Shown here: in pieces, positions 58,191-64,000 of the stretch
Layout: the number at the start of each line of letters is the position of its first letter
How positions within the stretch are numbered: position 1 is the first letter of the stretch
Made by a program: the position numbers and the translations under genes
The notes under the pieces: model-generated
What the model was told of the DNA's origin: nothing
What the model saw: only the letters and a program-made list of their open reading frames with translations
The model's database searches: none
NCBI RefSeq assembly: GCF_003254395.2
Contig: NC_037653.1
Location: 6,144,283-6,208,282 of the forward strand
DNA length: 64,000 bases
Origin: Apis mellifera
Lineage: Eukaryota; Arthropoda; Insecta; Hymenoptera; Apidae
Direction of reading: 5' to 3'

Positions 58191-59515
58191 CGTCTTCGAG
58201 TCACAATTGCGCGCTCTACACGCATCCCCCTCTCCGTTCGTTAAAAAAGAATTTGTTATTATTAACCCCCCGATCGAATTATCGAATCGACACAACGCTT
58301 GAACATCGAAGATAATTAATTACTTGATTAATAATCGGATAAGTCATTCGTTTATCTCGACCACCGTTGTTAAATTATTTCGAGATAGAAAAGAGACAGA
58401 AAATTAGACAAAAAATCTTCTTCTCTCATTGAAGGGAATAACAAAGGATAGAAAAATTTGAAAACGCACGTCTCGTCAAGATGTATCAAAAACATGCTAC
58501 GTCCAACTCGAAAAAGGAAACATCGCCCCCTGAAATATCGAGATAAAACTCGGGATAAAATCGAATAAACGTAACGGTAATCTTCCCTAAAGAGAGAGAA
58601 CGAAGCAGGAACAGAAATCTCTCTCTCTCTCTCTTTCTCGTAACAGCCGGTTACCGAAATACCAGTTCAATATTTCGATGCACGGTAACGGTTGCGAGCG
58701 AGGGGAAACGGTGGGGTATCGGTGTGCATCGGTTGACATAGTGTACGTGGCTTGGAGGAGGAGGAGGAGGAGGCGAAGGAAGGGAGCAAGAAGTGGAACA
58801 GCGCGAGAATGCAGTCGGTGTATGCATAGCGCAATGTACACAGGGTACACATTACTTTTCCAAAGTCGACATTACGGCCTTATGCCACGCGAGAATTCGG
58901 CAAATGCAAAGGTGGGAGGAGGGGGCAAGGGGAGGTTTCGAAGGGCCGTGGTTTCGGCCATGGTTGCGCTTAAATCGAGCCACGTCGATCCGCTGGAAAT
59001 TAGCGGCCGATTCTCCAAAAATTAAACTCCATTTTTCCACGCGCGCCGACCCTTTTTTGTTCCGGCGAGGGAGGGGGAGGGGGAGGAGGAGGAGGACGAA
59101 AACGATATCGCTCGTTGAATGAAAATGCATACTCGTTCGGACGAGGTTCGTCTTAAAAAAAAAAAAAAAAAAAAAAAAGGACCATCGAATGGACGAGATC
59201 GTATGGGGATAATGTGCACGGTGGAAAATTGTACTCGAGTTTTCGTCTTTTTCTTCTTTATTGTTATTGTTCGAATATTTTTTTCTATCGAGCAAGAAAT
59301 TAGAAACTTTCAGGGAGGATCTTTTTTGAGCGGAATTTCTCTATCTCTGATCTCTTTATCTCTAAAAAAAAAAAAAAAGGGAGGGTAAAAAGTTTAAAAT
59401 TTATTTAGAGAATTATTTTTTTCCAGTTCTTTTTTTTTCAATCGTGGACGAGAAAAAAATATATTTGTCGCGGTTAATACTTTTAATACGACAATTTGAT
59501 AATTCCTTTTATCAG
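58191..59515. other. Non-coding stretch
   Basis: Includes a CT tract (about 58618-58638), a GGA block (about 58756-58775), a CpG-rich segment at 58680-59000, a G-rich block at about 59068-59096, and a 24-nt A run at 59155-59178. Frames through the CpG-rich part are Arg- and Gly-rich without domains. Confidence 0.5.
59155..59178. repeat. A24 homopolymer
   Basis: Twenty-four consecutive A residues. It is not preceded by any recognisable retrotransposon 3' end. Confidence 0.95.
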
Positions 59516-59772
59516 ACGAAAATATCTTTTTAAAAAGTGGAAAGTCTGGTCGTTTATTCGGATTGTCTCATTGAACGAATATAAAGGTGTGCTTAATAAT
59601 GATCGCGCGTTAATGATCGATGATATTGAAGACACATCGAAATCTGGTGTTTTTCGTCTCGTAATTAGTCAGCTAGGCATTAGTTATCTAGATTCGCCTG
59701 ATAAAGAGAAGTTTGAAATACAAATGGAAATGTTGCAGGACGTGACCGCAGATATGCAAATGAATATATACG
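59516..59772 (+). CDS. Putative internal exon of an unidentified protein
   Basis: The frame is open across the whole 257 nt. A good acceptor (AATTCCTTTTATCAG, ending at 59515) lies after a T-rich tract, and a plausible donor (TACG|GTTTGT) follows at 59773. The frame through the exon begins on the third base of a codon and ends after the first base, so it is consistent with one internal exon of about 85 residues. The peptide is varied and acidic towards its end, contains LMIDDIED, GVFRLVISQLGISYLDSP and a charged, helix-prone stretch (KEKFEIQMEMLQDVTADMQM), and has none of the repeats that fill other frames. I do not recognise the family. Adjacent exons were not found within the window; they may lie beyond long introns. 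The frame continues past the donor to 59921, but into lower-complexity sequence. Confidence 0.5.
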
Positions 59773-61438
59773 GTTTGTGTAATTCCACACGCAAATATAT
59801 TCATTCAATTACATCTTGTTACGTATTTCCATTCATCTTTTCCCTACTTTTCAACCTGCACACCATCTCTCCCTCATTTCTGAACGATAGATTCACGACA
59901 TTCTCAAAGATCCCTACATAATAAGTGTAAATTGGAAAAGAAAAAAGGGGGAAAAAAAGAAAAAAAAGGTTATTCCATCATCTATTAATTCATCTGAATT
60001 TTCACGAACAAGTTTCGATAACATTTTAAAATTATTATACCGATTTTATTGTAACGACGTTGAAATATGTTAATAATATTTCATGATTACCAACGTTTGA
60101 ACACGTCCCCTCTACCACCTTTGTAATTTATTCTCCTTACAAATTGAATATCAGACGATTGACGATTGTATCGATAATCGAGCCTTCGTTAAAGATAAAA
60201 AATATTGACGAACATTTCCAGGATAAAACTCTTTCTCTCTCTTTCCGCGATAATACCTTTACAATCTGTGACGTAGCAAAGTGACGTAATTTTTTATAAA
60301 ATATATCAAAAACGCATTACAAAGATATACAAAGGGACACTTGCTCTCTTCTTTCCTTATCCTCTTCTGTATGAATATCTAGTTTGACAACTTGACGAGG
60401 CTTCCGTTTCCTTCGAACGAAATTGCAAAAACAATTCTCAACAATTATTCGCGCGACGACGTTTAAAATTCGCGCGAAACTTATTTGTCGAAAATTATTC
60501 AATCCAAGTTGAAAAGAACGTATATTTTTTTTTTAAGGCAAAGTTTGTTCGACCAACAAACGCTCTCAAAATTTTTCTACTTTTCTCCCTCGATTAATTC
60601 GTTACGATTTCTACATTATTTCTCTTCAAAATATTCTTTCCGAGGAGAAAAAAGGAGAAGAAAAAAGAAAAGGAAAGGAAATTAAAAAATTAATCCTTTT
60701 AAACGATATATAAAGTTATTTCACCGATGTACTTTATTTAATAATGCAACACACTTTAGATAATTAATTCAAACACAAATTAAATTAAATTTCAGACAGA
60801 AACTGTCCACTTAATCTTTTGTACTTTTGCTGATTTAATTACACGAATTACTCCACTCACGAATATTAAAGGGGGAGCAAATAATCATAAATTGGACTCT
60901 TAACTCGAGCCGGAAAATTCTTTCGCAGCCCAATGTATTCTTACATTTACATAATGCAATTACAACGATATTACTCGTTCCAATTTCTATCAAAAAGTAT
61001 CCTAAATATATTTGATAAAATCCGTCCAAATTATCGCCTCGCAACTTCCAAATGTATCATCCACGTGTTTAAATAATTAAACTCGTTCTAATTCTCGTCG
61101 AAAAACATTCCACGCGCATTACAAAAAAAAAAAAAGGAAAAAAACTATTTCAAATCCATCAAACTATCTCCATTGAACCGCAATATTTTACTTTAATAGG
61201 GAACAAAAAAAAGAGAGGGGAGAAGTGAAAAAGAAAAAAAAAAAATTGGTAGGAAAAAGGATTTTTTTTTTTTTTTAACAAATACCAAACCTATTAACGA
61301 GAATATTTTTTACAGAATCGGGCCCTTCACCTGAAAAGAATTAACCTACTGACGTTGAAAAATTGAAAAAATGACTAAAAACCAATCTCCCCTCCCCATT
61401 CACAATTCAACGCCAATGCCATTCAAGCAAATCAACCG

Positions 61439-61440
<2 letters not shown>
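59773..61440. other. Non-coding stretch downstream of the putative exon
   Basis: AT-rich with homopolymer runs (A runs near 59945-59970 and 61120-61135, a T run at 61263-61277). No second exon with a convincing acceptor and high-complexity frame was found. Confidence 0.45.

Positions 61441-61493
<53 letters not shown>
61441..61493. repeat. (TA)n microsatellite
   Basis: Alternating TA for about 50 bp from 61443, followed by GTATATATACACACAT. Confidence 0.97.
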
Positions 61494-61503
<10 letters not shown>

Positions 61504-64000
61504 CACATATGCGCGCGTTCTTCTTTTTTTTTGTTTCGCAGAAATTTTTGAATCGAGCGTAACCAACGCCGCCGCGTTGATTGAAAACGGTAAATTCGGA
61601 GAACGCGCGCGGCCGCACATTTTAAATATTATCGGGGCGAGGAAACGGGACGTTTATTTTCATTCCATCTTTTCATAATGTATTCTTGTCATATAAACGA
61701 CGGTTCAAATGTCAATTATCGTGTTGCCGGAACACACATGGTGAAATTATTTTCCGAATTACCAGCCTCCGCCTCCGCCAAAGCGATATCGGGGGATGAA
61801 AGGAGAGGGGGGGGAATGAGAGGATTGGGCACGCCGTGCACGCCGGGCAAAAGTGATGGTGGCGGTGGAATGATTTATCGATTCATCTTCGCTTCCCTCG
61901 CGCAAATCAAATAAAACTGTGGATAACAATTATACCATAATTGTGTAAACAGTCCAGATCCGATTGGAAATCAATCCCTCCCTCCATCGCCGCCATCGCG
62001 ATCGGACACGAGATAAGGATTGAAAATTGATGTTAGCTTTTTGCATCGGATTTTCCGGTTCAACCTTTAATAATTTGCTCTGCGGAAATTTCGGCCGTAT
62101 TTAAAGCAAACGTCGTAAGCCATGATCGAATATTATTATCATTATTATCGAAGAGTTAATCGTCGTTCCTCGTTTATAGAGAGTAGATATCATTTGTTTC
62201 ATGATGGATTTTTCATATAAATTTTTGAAGAGAAGTTTTGAAAAATTAATCACTTTTATCTCTCGGCTCTCTCAAGGTGATTGAAACACACTTTGAATAA
62301 ATCATATTCTCGTATCCGATAAATAATATCGGTTTGGTTAAATACTTTTATTCGAATATTCCATTCACCGGGCTTTTATTTATTGAAAAAGTAATCTTTT
62401 TAATTTTCACGTCGAATAAAAATCGATTCAACGATAAAATAACCAAATATGTTGAAAAGTTCGCTTTTTTTTTCCCCCCCCGAATTGAATCTTTCATACC
62501 AATCTCGTTTCTTTTGTAACAAGAATCGATGAAATATTTCTAAAAAAAAAAAAAAAACTACTCGAATACCATTTATCCGATATAATAATGACAGTGATAA
62601 AAAAAAGAAATCCATCGACTAACGAGGAAAACGTACTTCCAAAATGAATAATTCAAATAATTCTGAATTAACAATAAATTTGAATCGAATTCCATATCGT
62701 TTTTCATACCGTTTCCTTTCGTCTTTATCCTCCTCGTGGAAGAGAAAAATTACGATTCGCGCGCCATTTGTCAAAATTGTCCCGCGGATACAACTCGTAC
62801 ACACCATTAATATTTACCACAGAGATTAAATTTCGATGTCGACGTGTTTTTCCAATTTCGCGTATTAATATATATATATATATTACGATATACTAATTAA
62901 ATTCGATTGCGGAGAGCTGAGAGTGACGAGTGAAAAGATTTTTCTCCCCCTCCCCGCGAGAAAAATCCGCGAGAGAGGACAATAGCTTTCAACCAGGTGA
63001 ACATCGTCCGAGCTTTAAAACCCGCAAATCTGACGTTCTCACGTCGCGGCTACTTTTTCTCTCTCTCTCTCTTTCTCTCTCTTCTTCTTTTTTCCCTAGC
63101 AAACTAGTTACTTTTCCTTCCACCTTTTCGTTTCTCCCTCCTTCTTTATTTATATTCCCTTTTTTCATCCGTGCCTCCTTGGAATTATGATACCTCTGGC
63201 AAGGACTTTTTAAGCCAGCACGGTTTACACGGTGGTTAAAAATTTCCAGGTTAATGGCTCTTCCTTACCCCGCGAGGAGGAAATTTTCGAGGTTATGAAA
63301 CCGATTCGTTTCAAGCCCAAGATGCACGACACGCACTCGCGCGTGATTTTATTATACACTCGTTTTAATACGTTTTAATGGGACAAAAGGTTAATAGCGG
63401 CGCGATTAATTTCGTTGCGTGTTTTTAAATAATCTATACTGTGGCGGGTGTGCAAGTAGGTTGTATAGTAAATAAGTCCGGTATTATTCGATTTGCATAC
63501 AGGTTATGTCGGGAAACGTCGCGAAAATTGTCAAGTTTTTATTCGTAATTTTATTATTATTTCTTTCTTTCTTTATTCGAAAGTTGAATATATGGAATCT
63601 TCTTCAAATTTTATTTGCCTAGCTCGTTCAACAATTCAATTCGGTCTCTGATCCGAAAACCTGAGGAAAATTGGAAAGGTGGAATAAGTTTATTCCAAAA
63701 GTAATTTTCAAAAAGATTTTAGACGAATCAAATAAAATGATAATCTAACACGGATCGATTGTTCCTAAACAAAACTGAAATAAAACGGAAATAATGGAAT
63801 GGGAAAAGTGTCTGCGCGAAAAACGTGTCACGAAGAAAATCAAGAAAATCGATAACGATTGTTTTATAATTCAGAGGCAATTCATCGTAACATATGCTTT
63901 TAACGTAATTGTAAAAATTCGAGGCCCGTCCGATATAAATCTTTCCACGGAATATTCTTATCGATGCGACTCGAATAGAAAACTTCAAAAATGGCAGCCG
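61494..64000. other. Non-coding stretch to window end
   Basis: GC-rich segments lie at 61550-61640 and 61760-61870; the rest is AT-rich. A TA run (about 62869-62882), CT tracts (about 63060-63080) and A or T runs are present. A let-7-like string near 63455 is discussed as rejected. No gene is supported. Confidence 0.5.

Noticed and set aside
63451..63470. let-7-like string AAGTAGGTTGTATAGT
   Set aside because: About 15 nt match the 3' part of let-7, but the seed (GAGGTAG) is lost. The flanks fold only weakly, without a let-7-type precursor stem. Probably chance in a T/G/A-rich segment.

Overview
This is a eukaryotic nuclear window, most likely from a bee of the genus Apis or a close hymenopteran relative. 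The reasons are compositional and structural: an AT-rich background with abundant CpG, very frequent TA, GA/TC, GAA and GGA microsatellites, many AT-rich minisatellites, two mariner-family transposons (one with the TIR type I associate with honeybee mariners) and an insect-type U1 snRNA. There are no operons, no bacterial gene structure and no prophage, CRISPR or plasmid features. The species is an inference, not something I can prove from the sequence.

The window is gene-poor. The one confident functional gene is a U1 spliceosomal snRNA at 2173-2337 (+), with an intact 5'-splice-site-pairing end, U1A loop and Sm site, but changed bases in the stem-loop I loop that contacts U1-70K. The best protein-coding candidate is a single putative internal exon at 59516-59772 (+), open throughout, with a good acceptor and a plausible donor and high-complexity sequence; I do not recognise the protein. 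A few other open stretches (27079-27864, 46630-46866, 50975-51295) are weaker. Almost all remaining open frames are low-complexity products of simple repeats.

The repeat landscape dominates. From left to right: a ~180-195 bp array (482-1216); a possible TA-flanked non-autonomous element enclosing a ~175 bp array (6842-7848); a GAA tract (10985-11202); an AT-rich array (12780-14070); a deleted mariner (19040-19975) sitting at a TA microsatellite; a second, nearly full-length but broken mariner in the opposite orientation (33971-35232); a very regular 212 bp satellite-like array (37351-38400); a 200-290 bp degenerate array (41391-43090); a 569-bp almost pure purine GGA/GAA tract (43671-44239); and four more private minisatellite arrays (44600-45740, 49000-49770, 51545-53080, 54419-55535).

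Between these lie short, GC- and CpG-richer islands carrying inverted repeats and candidate transcription-factor motifs (about 1630-1740, 9661-9860, 16660-16830, 18001-18530, 20200-20342, 33290-33480, 43480-43640, 47161-47420, 48417-48680, 57724-57766, 58080-58190). They look like cis-regulatory modules within a large intron or intergenic desert, but no alignment was possible here, so this is inference. I see no set of genes acting together in a pathway. The most unusual unexplained items are the homogeneous 212 bp array, the giant purine tract, the U1 loop change and the orphan exon.
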